64,000 nt of DNA, taken from NCBI RefSeq assembly GCF_040958095.1, contig NC_091188.1, positions 5,651,056 to 5,715,055 on the forward strand. The letters are read 5' to 3'. Below, in pieces: positions 31,176 to 46,261 of this stretch (position 1 is the first letter of the stretch; each line of letters opens with the position of its first letter). The position numbers and the translations under genes were made by a program. The DNA is from Procambarus clarkii. Lineage: Eukaryota; Arthropoda; Malacostraca; Decapoda; Cambaridae. The notes beneath the pieces were generated by a model. It did no database searches, was not told the origin of the DNA, and saw only the letters and a list, made by a program, of their open reading frames with translations.

Positions 31176-32440
31176 TGAACTCAGAGGAAACCCACGGCCA
31201 ATCACTAACCCTTTCCAGGAATAAACCGTCAACAGTTACCTTGTACTCAGGAACATGTTTATTGCTGGGTGAACAGGAGTCATTTTTTAAGTTGTCTCAG
31301 AGCTCAATAATGTTAATTCTCGTGTAGTGCCTTGTACCTTGAGGAGTGCCTGCATCTTCCCTGCTCCAGACCTGTGTTCTAGCCTTTACTGAGCTCAAGC
31401 TTAAATATGCAGCATGTTCGTTGCCTGGTTGTTTATCCCTCCAAGCTGTTTACTCTCAGAGCTTCGCATCCAATAAGTTTTATTTAGTTAGTTCCATTTG
31501 TCTGGAACAGGAGAGTTCTTGAGTCACCTTAATCGAAGCAGCTCCACTGACAGTTAATAACAATATTGTGGTGTGAAGACACGGAGATATCGATGCTGCA
31601 GACGAGAGCCTCATGTACACACTACGGGCTATTCATGCCCGTGCCACCTCTTGGGGAGGCTTATTCTTCATCAATCAGATTCACAACACCGAGGGTCAAG
31701 GTCAGTCACGCTAAGTCTCAACCATATATTCAGTCTTAGGTTGAGAACAGAAGTATATAAAAAAAACTAATTAAATTAATTAAACATTTCCAGAATCATT
31801 CTCAGTTGGTCTACAGGAAAAGACCGCATAAAAAATAATTGCGTTAACGATAATCTTTACCTTGAGATTAGCAAATACATTTTTTTTCAAACGAGATATG
31901 TCAATTTGTAGCTCATTCTCAAGATCAAATTACTTCACCATTAGCTGAAATCTGAGAGAGAAAAGGCTTAGAAATTTTCGTTTGGGTCATGTTCTTGTCA
32001 TTGTCAAAATAAAGGGTTATGAGGTAAACAACTTATAAGTCAAATATTGACTACAAAAACTCTACATAATAAATCAGTGTTTGGAGTTATAATCCACCTC
32101 ACCATGTTCAAGGTTGTGCTTCGTTCGCCTTCAGCCTGTAGTGTAAACACTCCTTAAATCAACGTCACCACACCACCTAACCTAACCTAGACCTAACTAT
32201 ACATAAACCCACAAAGTATAATAATATTAATTTACGCTTCAGAAAACAAACAGTTTGTTACTCTAATGTATGGAATATACATCCTGTCAGTTGGTTGGTT
32301 GCTGAATAAGTCAAACATTGCACCAATTTGGTAGAAACAAAGCCAGTATTTAACTTTTTGCTTGGACTGGAGGATATGTTGCGCTCCCATCTGTGGCTAG
32401 GAATACATGGAGGTTTTCCCGTGATGATTACACTGCCAGT
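31176..32440. other. Unique spacer within segmental unit 1
   Basis: No coding feature supported. A 93-codon minus-strand frame (32258-32539) is identical in both units, but so is the surrounding noncoding DNA. Confidence 0.4.
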
Positions 32441-32447
32441 ATGACCA

Positions 32448-32480
32448 TATAAACATAGCGACGCCCGGCAGAGTGAGTAT
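32448..32480 (+). promoter_or_regulatory. Candidate promoter of gene 3
   Basis: TATAAA at 32448-32453 (context CCATATAAACATAG), with a likely start about 30 bp downstream. Conserved at 57056-57061 in the second unit. No strong initiator consensus, so the start site is approximate. Confidence 0.45.
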
Positions 32481-32705
32481 TCTTCAAAAGGAGCAGCACG
32501 GAGTAACATCTCCTTGGTAGATGATTCCAGTGTCTTCATACACAGTCTACAGCAGTGTCGTTGAATCTAGTGACTTCACAGGCAGTCTACAGCAGTGTCG
32601 TTTTCTCCATTGACTTCACGAGCAATCTACAGCAGTGGCGTTGATTCCAGTGACTTCACAAAATCTTGGGACTGGTTTGACCCGAAAGCTGCAATCTCTA
32701 CCCAG
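32478..32705 (+). other. Candidate noncoding 5' exon of gene 3
   Basis: Ends in a strong donor CTACCCAG|GTGATA (32705/32706). Contains about four degenerate 40-bp repeats (CAGTCTACAGCAGTGTCGTT). Gene 2 also has a donor of the form CAG|GTGAT at the end of its 5' exon. Confidence 0.45.
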
Positions 32706-33534
32706 GTGATATACTTAACGCAAATGCCTTTCGCTGTTCCTAAAGTAACTGTTCTGTAGAACTACACTATTCAGATATATTGTTGTATAAAAGGTTTTCA
32801 ATAATCATGCTTGCCAGTACAGAAGCAGTAAAAAGTACATTCACAAGAACAAAAAAAAACGAAAAATGCAGAAGGCCTGTTTGATGAAACGAGGTTGCTA
32901 GTATTTATACTTAACATTGTCATTCAAGTACATATCTAACCTGTGGTTGAAACAATCCTACGATCACGTGTTTTTTGTACAGCCTTTAATTTGTTCCGTA
33001 AATTGGATAAGACCTGATCATGAGATACGTGAATCCCTTCATTACTAAAATTTTACCTGATCTTAATAGCAGTTTGTATCATGGAATCAAGACATAAGCT
33101 GTAATTTGTAAATAAGATGCGGAACTTATTTTACTAGTCGCTAAGATGTAAGTCTCGTCCTAATCCCACACTCAGACCTTGATAAAGCATTCAGGAGAGT
33201 GGGAAAGACTTGGTGTAAATTCCTTACATAAATTTCACATGTGCGAAAGTATGGTTTTTTATACAATGATAGAGAGTTATGAAGGAGTATTAGGAGAGGA
33301 ATGCGAGTGCAGAAGATGTGATTGCCGGTCCGGGACGCTGTTTGGGCATACTGAGAGGAGGATACAAAGGTGAACCAATAGTTTATTACTCCCTGCAAGC
33401 ACGACTGGTTGATTGTAATTGCCTCACTGCATGACTCTTGTTGCATTCTGTCAATCTCTTGCGTCCATATTGCGTCATTTATCCGTGTTCGACGCTCTGG
33501 AGGTTGCAGGGAAGTTCTCTTCTCCGTGCTGATG

Positions 33535-33535
33535 G

Positions 33536-33576
<41 letters not shown>

Positions 33577-33582
33577 ACCTTC
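33535..33582. repeat. (CT)n tract in gene 3 intron
   Basis: TCTCTCTC low-complexity run, also present in unit 2 (58150-58201). Downstream, 33722-33870 holds about four repeats of ATTGTGCATCCCTTACTCAT and CCTGTGAGCG. Confidence 0.85.
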
Positions 33583-34032
33583 AACTCCTCTTCCCTCCTC
33601 TTTGTTTTTCGTCTACATTGGTTTTGGTTCGTTTCCTTGCAACTGATGCCTCGGCTCATGTAGTAAAATGTTCGTAACTGGAAGGTAGCAACTGTTGACT
33701 GTTGTCGCCAGAGGCTGCTAGTCTATTGTGCATCTCTTATTCATCCTGTGAGCGTAACGTATTGTTCATCCCTTATTCATCCTGTGAGCGATAATGTATT
33801 GTGCATCCCTTACTCATCCTGTGAGTGGTAGTGTATTGTGCATCCCTTACTCATCGTGTGAGCGGTAGCGTCCTGGGGGAAAGTATAGTCGTTGGCATAG
33901 GAGATAAAGAAAGAGGCATCCGGCACCTCACATGTTTAGTACGGCTTGCATAACCTTTTGTTCCTTCAAATATTTAATGTAAGTGTTAACAGTAACAGTA
34001 ACCAAGATGACGTTTCATCTCCACAGTGAGTG

Positions 34033-35823
<1,791 letters not shown>

Positions 35824-36099
35824 AGCCTTGATCAACACTGTCGTCGATGTTAACACTCAGGAAGAGATTCAGCTCCAGATGTGAATTAACTTAGAGAAAG
35901 TTTTCTGTTAAGTTTATGTACAATTGCTAACGATCGTTTCCATACTATATCAGGAAAAAATTCGCCATATGTACTTGAAATAAATTAAATTATAAGGATT
36001 TTTCTGTATAATGTTTGTACCTCTCTACACTTTATCCAGCCAACAATTAGTTTTTTTTATCATTAATGTAAGCTGAAGTTCGCATGATCAACTGTGTTA

Positions 36100-36930
36100 T
36101 TACTAAAGGTTGAGAATGTTCCGCTTATGCTCAAGACTGACCACCCCTGCAGCTGTGGTCTTTAACTGAAACGAGAAGGTTGATTTGCATCACAAAATGT
36201 GCGTTTAATACAAGACTTCATATGATTTTGGCATCATCGGCAAACATTGAGAGCAATACGTCTATATCCATTGGAAGATCGTTTACATATATCAGAAACA
36301 AGATGGGTTCAAGTACAGAGCCCTGTGGGACTCCGCTGGTGACATCTTGACACTCTGAGGTCTTCCCCACTCACAGTAACTCTGTGTTTTTGTTGCTACG
36401 ATACTCCCTTATCCACTGGAGCTCCTTACCTGTTATTCAAGTCTGTTTTTTTCCAACTTCTGTACCAGCCTCATATGGGTATTGTGTCAAAGGGTTTCTG
36501 GCAGCCTAAGAAAATGCAGTTTGCCCACATCTTTCTTTCTGGTCATATTTTTATCATAAAATTCTCTTAAACCTGTGAGGCATGATAATCCCTGAACCTA
36601 TGCTGGTGGTGTGTTACAAAGTTCCTCTCTAGATGTTCTACGAGCTTTTTCCTCACGATTTTTCTTTTCATAATCTTTCAAATCTTTCCTACTTAACAGA
36701 ACAACAACAATCTGGCCAGTTAGAACCCGGGGTGGGGAATATATAAGGGTTTTGCCCCGTGAAGATTCCCCAACAGGATGTACACATATAACAGTTGCCA
36801 GTCTCTTAAAATAAATATATAAGAACAGATCGGGAGACCCTATGCACTTGCCCACGTAACGCTGGTGAGTGCGTATACGCTCACGCAAGTAACGCGGTTG
36901 AGTGCATATACGCTCACACAAACACTAAAG
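36100..36930 (-). mobile_element. LINE RT fragment downstream of gene 3
   Basis: Plus-strand text such as GAGCCCTGTGGGACTCCGCT is the reverse of the SGVPQGS RT motif, and CATCATCGGCAAACATTGAG is the reverse of the FADDA region. Broken. The same copy lies at 62870-63700. Confidence 0.7.
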
Positions 36931-37235
36931 ACTGCAGACGAACCAGAAAACTACTGCTTTAAACTCCAAAGAGGTAAAAATAATATTTTTATGCAAATTT
37001 ACTACATATTCTTTTTGCAAATATTAAGCATAACTCTATTATATAATTTTGGTCTAATTTTGCCTTTGTCTTCATACAAAGATTTTCAATTTTGGAATTA
37101 TTTTTAAGTTCTTCATAAGAATGTGACGGCTATGGGGAGGGGGGGGAGATCCCTGACGTCACTATATTGTGGTGGCATGTGTGGAGTGATCTCTCTGACG
37201 TCTATGTTGTAGAGACGTGCAAAATATATATTTAT

Positions 37236-37615
37236 ATATAAAATTGCACATTGGAGTCGATTTACAAGTTTGGATATAGCTTACTTTTGTAACAAAATAT
37301 TATCAAATTCTTGTTGAAACCTGGTTCGTTCTTTTGAATCTTCTTTAGTGATTAACGGTATATATGATTACAATATAACTTTGTTTATTTTAGAAATTAA
37401 AAAATCGAAATAAACCACTGTAGGGTTAAAACAACAGAATGAATTTTTCGGTTGTATTTTACGACTAAAATATATATACGTCCAACGGAAAAAAATTGTA
37501 TTTGCAAGTATGTTCTTTACACTGTAAACACATCACCTAATATTGATGTGTCTAAAATTCAGAACTAGCCATATTATTTTTAATATTATATAACGGCGAA
37601 TCAAAAACCTGTGTG
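37236..37615. other. AT-rich spacer
   Basis: No supported feature. Confidence 0.35.
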
Positions 37616-37926
<311 letters not shown>

Positions 37927-37929
37927 ATG

Positions 37930-38810
<881 letters not shown>

Positions 38811-40315
38811 TTATCAGAAAGGAAACACCTCCTGGGACACCCCTCGCGAAGGCACTAGAGCTATGTACTCACAACTAGGTGAGTACACAGCTGCAGTGCC
38901 TCCGCGAGGAGAATCCCAGCAGGTGTTTCCCTTCTGATAACGTCAACTTTTCTTCAATACACAAAACCTGAAGGCAGTCAGCATGGTGACGCAAGTGGAT
39001 ATGGTCAGATGGGTAACGCAAGTGAACGCAGTCAGTTACTCCGAGTGAACAAACGTGAACAAGGTGACTATCATTTGTCTGGTGCATGACCCTCGCCAGA
39101 TCTAGGCAGAGACCCTCCCTATCACTCCTAGCAGTATTTGCCTTGACATAAATGTGATAAAAACCCCACACACGCATACACACACACACACACACACACA
39201 CACGCGCGCGCGCACTCTGTATATTGTTTGGTTTTAGACAACTTGGTTCCCGGCAAGGACAAGTTGTCCACTCACAGTTTACCTGTGGTCGATTTCGAGT
39301 GTGCTCCAATTTTGGGCAGCCTCAATCGCTTCCTTTGTGATTGCGTGATTGGTGAGGATGATTATCTTAGCATCCCGCAGGACCAAATAGCTATCACATC
39401 CTGGCTGATCTAGTAAATCTAAAATAATGATATTAAAGTCCCTCTTAATAAAAGCTTCCGTCTTTGTTACAGAAATATTTCTTGCGTTTGCTGGCTGGAG
39501 ACGGGAGAGTCGAGGACCTCCTCACCAATCACACACTGTTCTCTAACAGCGCTCAATATGGCACCCAGACATCATACTGGATTTATTTTATTATATCTTT
39601 ATTATCACCCAATCCACTACGTTATGATTTTATTGTGCAGAGTAGGAGGCTGACCTGCAAATATTTAGGTGCAAATTACGAAACAAACCGTCTCGGTTCC
39701 AAAGAATACAGTGTGACAATGATCGCATCACTTCACGCACTTTATTAATCCCATGCGAGCCCGTCTTCAAGTGTGGGTGTGAGGAACCTGTAATATTAAC
39801 TACAAAATACAAGCAGTTCTCTGAAAAGTACCATCGTTTGAGTGGCAGCCTTTGTTCTGTGTCTCGGTATCCACTTTCCTGCCTCGTATTTATTGTGCTC
39901 CCTCGACGTTAGGTCGGTGCTCTTTATCATGCAAAGGCTTTGATTGGATCGGTTGGTTCTTTGAAGCTATTTGACTGCGCCCGGAGATCTAACCGGAAAT
40001 ATATATATATAGAAACTTCCCTGCTACCGTTGGCGGTAAGTGCGCTAGGCGTCGTAGCAATTCGGACTGTTGGAAGGGAATGTCTGACGGCCATAACGCA
40101 ATGCGTAATATCGCGTTATGTGTTCCGGTAGTCCCCAGGAGGAGTAGGTTCCCAGTCGTCCGCTCGTCGTCATGGATGGACCAGGAGTCCCCTTACCAGT
40201 AGGCGTAACTTCATACGGAAGTTCACGGAGCACGTGTGACGAAGTCATCTAGTAACTGGTGAGATGCCACTCACACCACTCACCAGTGAGTGGTGTCTGT
40301 GTGTGTGAGTACTCA
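38811..40315. other. Intergenic between the LINE clusters
   Basis: 38815-38940 contains an inverted pair (TATCAGAAAGGAAACACCTC with GAGGAATCCCAGCAGGTGTT-like sequence), a small foldback. A (CA)n(CG)n tract is at 39172-39212. Open frames at 39228-39413 and 39464-39748 have no recognisable domain. Confidence 0.35.
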
Positions 40316-41564
40316 CCTAGTTGTACTCGCCTAGTTGTACACACCTAGTTGTACTCACCTAGTTGGGCTTACGGGGGAGGGGTTGAGCTTTTGCTCTTTG
40401 GTCTCGCCTCTCAATCGTCAATCAACTGATGTACAGATTCCTGAGACTACTGGGCTCTATTATATCACCACATCACTTCTAAGTGCATTCCATTTACTAA
40501 CTACTCAGACACTGAATAAGTTCTTTCTAATGTCTCTGTGGTTTATTTGGGTACTCAGTTTCCGTCTGTGTCCCCTTATTCGCGTACTACCCGTGTTAAA
40601 TAATCAAGCCTTGTCTACCCTGTCAATTCCCTTGAAAATTTTGTATGTGGTGATCATGTCTCCAAGGCTCTTCTGGCCTTTCCTCGTAACTCATGCCTCT
40701 TAGTTCTGGGTGGTATGTATGAGTTTAGTAGTATGCCTAGTGGCATACCACTAAACTTTTTCCAGCTTCGTCTTGTGCTTGACAAGGTACGGACTCCATA
40801 CTGAGACTGCATACTTTAGGATTGGTCTTACATATGTGGTTTACAAGGTTCTGAAAGATTCCTTACACAGGTTTCTGAACGCAGTTCTGATGTTAGCAAG
40901 CCTCGCATTCGCCGCCGATGTTATTCTTTTGATGTAGGCTTTAGAAGACAGGTTTGGCGTGATATCAACTCCTAGATTTTTCTCTCTGTCCGTTTCGTGA
41001 AGGACTTTCGCTCCTATTCGGTATCCAGTGTCTGGCCTCTGATTTCCTCCACCCAGTTTCATCACCTTACATTTACTTGGGTTGAATTTTAGTAACCATT
41101 TGTTGGATCATTCCTTCAGTTTCTCTAGGTCATCTTGTAGCCTTATACTATCTTCTTCTGGTTTAATCATCCTCATAATTTTTGCATCATCAGCAAACAT
41201 TGAGAGGAACTAGTCTAATCATTCTTGGAGATCATTTACATGTATCAGAAACAGTATAGGTCTAAGGACTGAACCCTGTGGGACTCCACGGGTGATGCCT
41301 CGTCACTCCGAGACCTCACCCTCACAGTGACTCGCTGTCTTCTGTTGCCTAGGTTCTCCCTTATCCAGTGGAGTACCTTCCCTTTCACATCCAACCACTT
41401 TGGGTGAACAGTAGAGCGACGGTCTTGCTTCATGCAGGCCAGGGTTCAATCCCCGACCGTCCAAGTGGTTGGACACCATTCCTTACCCCGTCCCATCCCA
41501 AATTCTTATCCTGACCCCCTTCCCAGTGCTATATGGTCATAATGGCTTGGCGCTTTCCCCTGAT

Positions 41565-41595
<31 letters not shown>

Positions 41596-42060
41596 CCGCC
41601 TGCATCTCCAGCTTGTGCACTAGTCTCTTATGAGGTACTGTGTCAAAGGCTCTCTTGCAATCCAAAAATATGCAGTCTGATCAGCCCTCTCGATCGTGCC
41701 TGATTTGTTTTGCCTGGTCATAGCATTCAATTAATCCTGTGAGGCATGATTTGCCATTCCTGAACCGATGCTTCTGTTGTGTTACAAAGTTCTTTCGCTC
41801 CAGATGTTCCACTAGTTTTTTTTCGCACAATCTTCTCCATCATCCTGCATGGTATGCAAGTACGCTTTCCTGTAGTACTGTGCCTCCTGACTATCACCCT
41901 TCATTTATATTGGGACTACATTGGCCGTCTTCCAAATTTTTGGCAGTTCACCTGTTACTAATGATTTGTTGTACACCATTAATAGTGGCAGGTCCAGAGC
42001 TTCTACTCCTTCCTTTAGTATCCATGGTGAGATTCCATCCGGCGCCACAGGTCCTATGAG
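40316..42060 (-). mobile_element. LINE, minus orientation, 5'-truncated, RT region
   Basis: Read on the minus strand: VPQGS (reverse of GAACCCTGTGGGACTCCACG, 41268), FADDA region (reverse of CATCATCAGCAAACATTGAG, 41187), a segment with YRIGAKVLHETDREKNLGVD (41005-41065 minus) and ANARLANIRTAFRN, and a 3' end reaching CACCTAGTTGTAC copies at 40316-40365. Multiple frame breaks. A SINE interrupts it at 41395-41575. Confidence 0.8.
41395..41575 (+). mobile_element. SINE nested in the LINE
   Basis: Plus-strand B-box GGGTTCAATCCCCGACC, then CCAAGTGGTTGGACACCATT, then TGGCTTGGCGCTTTCCCCTG and a (TC)n tail. LINE sequence resumes on both sides (ACCTTCCCTTTCAC / GCCTGCATCTCCAGC), so the SINE is younger. 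Confidence 0.65.
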
Positions 42061-42149
42061 GTTGACGTGATTTTGTTTTGCACCATAGGTGTTATAAGGT
42101 TGAGGTGCTCACATCTCACAATTGACGGATCACAAACAACATTGTGAGC

Positions 42150-42310
42150 GTCTCATTCCTTAGTCGGGGAATACTTGAACAGACCAAGAGCTAGGACATG
42201 ATGACGAAGTACCAACACCGGATGAACGGTACCAACCCTCTTGCACCATTGGGGAATCGAACACCGATCTTACAACAATCGAGGCAATGACTCTACTGAC
42301 CATGGTGGCA
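42150..42310 (-). mobile_element. SINE-like tRNA-derived repeat upstream of gene 4
   Basis: The reverse strand has a B-box-like GTGTTCGATTCCCC and an A-box-like GTAGAGTCATTGCCTCGATT. The same sequence, inverted, is at 50330-50475 upstream of gene 4'. Confidence 0.45.
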
Positions 42311-42429
42311 TCAGTGATAAATTAATGAATTTCACCTGATTATTACTCACACTACATAAGATCATTTTCTTAAATATCTCTGATTCTATTATATTACCTG
42401 ACTCATATAAATGATTCCACAGGTGAAGG

Positions 42430-43387
42430 ATGATGACTTGCTGGGTGACCTTCCTGGCGTGGGTGGTTGTGTTGCTGCTCTGTGGCGCTCCCTCACCGGC
42501 TCTGTCTGGTAGCTACCCTAATGCATCTGTCCTCTTATATGTTGCCGTAATATAGCAACAAAAGTTATAACCATACGATATGCATCTGTTTTCAAATCTT
42601 ACAAAAAGTGCTAATGTAATATTAGTAAATGTAGATTTATATTAGCTTTCACCGTAACCTTCTCTATAACACCGATGTTAACACTGATGTCTCCTGCTCC
42701 CAGACGAGCCGCAGGAGATACAGGTGATCGTACGTGTCATCTCTCTCTCTCTCTCTCTCTCTCTTCCTTACAGAGAAGGTAGGGCGGCCAGGAATTCCTG
42801 GAGGCGGCGCCAGGCGGGCCAGACACGCCCAGATCAGTGGTGCACGCCGTCGTTCTGATGATCCTCATCTTTTGTATAAAAATAGTATTAGTTGTATTAG
42901 AGGTGGAGATGATGCCTGCGAACCGATCGCGGTAATATTGCAGTGTCTTTCTTGTAGACATATATTATTGACTATAATACAAGGAGGGGGGGGTTGTCCC
43001 AATGTTTCTAGCACGAATCTTTTCTATGCTTTTAATGTTCTTCACTAGAGAAGGAAGTTAAAAAATAAACTCTCCAAAGTTCCTTTTACAATCTTATACT
43101 GTTTGCCGCTATACAAGAGAGTGAATGATGGACTGTAAGGAAAACACAAATGATGCTAGGTTAAAAATTTGTTGAAATATCGCCTACTAAATTGATATTA
43201 TTATTATTATCATCTCCATGCACTGTTAGTATGTTTGGGGATTTGATCTTTTCATGTGTGTTTATTTTCTTTCCAGGGAGCGGCATTTACTTTGAAGTTA
43301 GACAATGAGCCTGTTCGGATACCTCCAATCAGGTTTGGGCCCAGTACTCCATCCAGGCCAAGGTTTCCGTTGTGGCACTGGGACTAA
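42430..43387 (+). CDS. Gene 4: secreted proline/arginine-rich peptide precursor, 115 aa (3 exons)
   Basis: Coding exons 42430-42508, 42774-42931 and 43277-43387; intron 1 is phase 1 (TCTG|GTAGCT), intron 2 phase 0 (ATCGCG|GTAATA), acceptors TTCCTTACAG and TTCTTTCCAG. The upstream acceptor GATTCCACAG shows a 5' noncoding exon exists. Signal peptide MMTCWVTFLAWVVVLLLCGA. Exon 2 starts EKVGRPGIPGGGARRARHAQ and has furin-like RRAR and ARRR sites and two cysteines (SCIRGGDDACEP). Exon 3 starts GAAFTLKLDNEPVRIPPIRF and ends SRPRFPLWHWD, a proline-rich aromatic tail. The I/V-R-F-G core (IRFGPS) parallels gene 3' (VRFGNR). A second ATG follows directly; either could be used. Probably a host-defence or secreted signalling peptide; family not recognised. 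Confidence 0.75.
42704..42723 (+). other. Possible alternative micro-exon of gene 4
   Basis: 20-nt segment between a good acceptor (CTGCTCCCAG) and donor (ACAG|GTGATC). After exon 1 it reads DEPQEIQ and ends in phase 0, so it can replace exon 2 but cannot be spliced to it in frame. The same 20 nt are unchanged at 49944-49963 in gene 4'. Confidence 0.4.
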
Positions 43388-43394
43388 CTTCACG

Positions 43395-43545
43395 TCATCT
43401 GGCTGAGGCGTCACCTGGCTGATGGCGTTACCTGGCTGAGGGCATCACCTGGCTGATGGCGTCACCTGGCTGATGACGTCACCTGGCTGATGGCGTCACC
43501 TGGCTGATGGCGTCACCTGGCTGAGGGCATCACCTGGCTAATGAC
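43395..43545. repeat. 17-bp repeat in gene 4 3' UTR, about 9 copies
   Basis: Unit GCGTCACCTGGCTGATG starts within 10 bp of the stop codon; AATAAA follows at about 43614, so it probably lies in the mRNA. Expanded to about 15 copies in gene 4'. Confidence 0.9.
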
Positions 43546-43613
43546 ATATACTCAACACTTGCGGAGTTCAGAACAAGCAAAACTCCTCCAACATTGCATT
43601 TTCTATATATATA

Positions 43614-43619
43614 AATAAA
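43614..43619 (+). terminator. Polyadenylation signal AATAAA, gene 4
   Basis: About 230 bp past the stop codon in TATATAAATAAAACATAATA. Conserved in gene 4' (reverse strand near 48980). Confidence 0.5.
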
Positions 43620-43689
43620 ACATAATAAAACGATACATTTCCCGTTTCTTTATTTGTGGTGAAGGTGGACCTGCCGGAGGGCGCCGCTG

Positions 43690-43940
43690 TTAGGCCAGTG
43701 TACTGTTGTTAGGCCAGAGTACTGTTGTTAGGCCAGAGTACTGTTGATAGGCCAGAGTACTGTTGATAGCCCAGAGTACTCTTGTTAGGCCAGGGTACTG
43801 TTGATAGGCCAGAGTACTGTTGATAGCCCAGAGTACTGTTGTTAGGCCAGAGTACTGTTGTTAGGCCAGAGTACTGTTGATAGGCAAGAGTACTGTTATT
43901 AGGCCAGAGTACTGTTGTTAGGCCAGAGTACTGTATCTAG
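43690..43940. repeat. 20-bp minisatellite, about 13 copies
   Basis: Unit about TGTTGTTAGGCCAGAGTAC. Inverted and expanded counterpart at 48195-48845. Confidence 0.92.
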
Positions 43941-44194
43941 TACACAAGGCAACTATGAATTGTCCCCACCGTCTCATAAGCGTCAAATTTTAAGTGGTTT
44001 TGTCGAACCAAAAGCTATAGACGACAGGGTCAAACGTCCACCACTGAGGATCAATATTATGGAACTTATACTTTCATAAAGCACTTGGAATATGACGCTG
44101 TGATCTATAGCGTATATATTGACGTACGTTAAGTGTGAGGACAGTAGTCTTTATCACACGTCTCAGTATAGTGATGATGTTCATTAAGAACCTT

Positions 44195-44290
44195 GTGGTG
44201 TTCAGTGATGACCTGGTGGTGTTCAGTGATGACCTGGTGGTGTTCAGTGATGACCTGGTGGTGTTCAGTGTGTTCAGTGACCTGGAGGTG
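44195..44290. repeat. 21-bp repeat, 4 copies
   Basis: Unit GTTCAGTGATGACCTGGTGGT. Confidence 0.85.
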
Positions 44291-44319
44291 AAAAACAACT
44301 TTTTTTTTTAGTTACACTC

Positions 44320-45490
44320 AAAAACTTCTTGGGACATATAGACCCCTTAAAACATTACATCCAGTACAAGGTGATGGGAAATTCCCTGAGAAACAAGATT
44401 GTAGAACATCCGGAGAGACGAACACTAGCTAAGGTTTAACAACAACTAATATTGCCTCACAAACTTTATATAATTCTATGACTGAGGGACAGAGATCAGA
44501 TGAGACAAAATTCAGATCTAGACAAATGATCTCCCAGAAGGAATGTACTACTTTCTCTCGATGTTTCCTGATGATGCAACAATTATAAAGAGGAAACATA
44601 TAGTGGAGAAGTATAATAAGCTACATGATGATCTAGAAAAAATTGAAAAACGCGGTCCCCAAAAAGTAGCTACTAGACTTTAACTCAGGTAAGTGCAAAT
44701 TAATGTTGAGGCAACATGAAACCAGACGCAAAGTATCAAGAATCGAACATAGAAAAGTCCTGAAGAGTTGATATAACATCGAACCTGTCACTCGAGGACC
44801 ACATCGAACCTGTCACTCGAGGCCCACATCAAACCTGTCACTCGAGGCCCACATCAAACCTGTCACTCGAGGCCCACATCAAACGAATATCATTAGCTGC
44901 ACATACAAGACTGACCAACATAAAAACTTCCATCAGAAACCAAAATACAGATTGATTTAGGACCCTGCATACCACATACCTGCATACCACATACCTGCAT
45001 TCTACATATACATCAAACCAGTCAGGTTTGGAATATGTGGCGAGAGCATGGAGCGGTTATTTTGTTAAACACGCATTAAAAAAAAAGAAACTCCAGAGGC
45101 ATACCGATAGACAAGTCGAAGAGTTGAGAGAAATAAATTATGAGGACAAAATAGAAGACTTAATCTATGTCACTGGAAAGACAGAAAAGTTAGGAAAGAT
45201 ATTTTTACAATAAATGTCTCATTGGCAGTGACAAGGTGGAGACAAGGACATATACTTGGAATTGATGCTACACAAACACATGGAACACAGCTCGAAACCA
45301 AGTACCCAAATATGAAAGACAAACAATTGAAAGAATTGTTCATTGTCAGAAACAGTAAACAGAAGGAATGGATTAGAAAGTTAAATAGTGAATGCGAACT
45401 CTATTCGCTGCTTCAAATGTATATACAACATATGAGAGGTAAGACAAATTAGTTGAAACTTAATAAAGGAACACACAATTAGGTGAGTAC
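44320..45490 (+). mobile_element. LINE relic on the left arm
   Basis: Plus-strand order matches LINE RT remains: DDATIIKRK-like near 44575, LEKIEKRGPQKVAT (44635-44665), TLEDHI-like, then a 26-bp repeat (CATCAAACCTGTCACTCGAG, 5 copies, 44780-44885), KLGKIFLQ and TRWRQGHILGIDATQTHGTQ (45240-45300), and a LINE end AGGTGAGTACACATATAC. Frame-broken. Confidence 0.65.
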
Positions 45491-45534
45491 ACATATACAC
45501 TCACACAAACACACGGCGGCCCCACGAGGCAGTG

Positions 45535-45938
<404 letters not shown>

Positions 45939-45939
45939 T

Positions 45940-46140
45940 GGGGCCTCGTAGCCTGGTGGATAGCGCGCAGGACTCGTAATTCTGTGGCGCGGGTTCGATT
46001 CCCGCACGAGGCAGAAACAAATGGGCAAAGTTTCTTTCACCCTAAGTGCCCCTGTTACCTAGCAGTAAATAGGTACCTGGGAGTTAGTCAGCTGTCACGG
46101 GCTGCTTCCTGGGGGGTGTGTGTGTGTGGTGTGTGGGAAA
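45940..46140 (+). mobile_element. tRNA-derived SINE with well-kept tRNA head
   Basis: GGCCTCGTAGCCTGGTGGAT (A-box), TCTGTGGCGCGGGTTCGATT then CCCGCACGAGGC (B-box and closing acceptor-stem pairing GCCTCGT/ACGAGGC), followed by the AGAAACAAATGGGCAAAG body. The head can fold as a tRNA-like cloverleaf, but the continuous SINE body argues against a tRNA gene. Confidence 0.82.
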
Positions 46141-46261
46141 AAAAAAGTAGTTAGTAAACAGTTGATTGACAGTTGAGAGGCGGGCCGAAAGAGCAAAGCT
46201 CAACCATCGTAAAAACACAACTAGTAAACACAACTAGTAAACACACACACACACACACACA

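Larger units (their letters stand above)
42036..45530 (+). repeat. Inverted repeat, left arm (carries gene 4)
   Basis: Matches the reverse complement of 46655-50597. Homology starts near GCGCCACAGGTCCT and extends past gene 4, two minisatellites and a LINE fragment to CACGGCGGCCCCACGAGG. Identity is high in noncoding DNA (one intron about 97% by eye) apart from copy-number changes in repeats. Confidence 0.85.

Noticed and set aside
32258-32539. 93-codon minus-strand frame, identical in the copy at 56866-57147
   Set aside because: Surrounding noncoding DNA is about equally conserved by recent duplication, and the frame lies antisense over the gene 3 promoter and 5' exon.
33179-33373. 64-codon frame with ECECRRCDCRSG, kept in the second unit
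   Set aside because: Inside the first intron of gene 3 by the model; differences between copies are few and no splice or promoter signal supports it.
42734-43048. Single-exon gene starting in the (CT)n tract before gene 4 exon 2
   Set aside because: The frame overlaps exon 2 and its continuation through the phase-0 donor into the intron; the spliced model explains the same codons with a signal peptide and conserved structure.
45940-46015. A functional tRNA gene
   Set aside because: The cloverleaf-like head continues directly into the SINE body and (CA)n-flanked copies of the same family occur several times.
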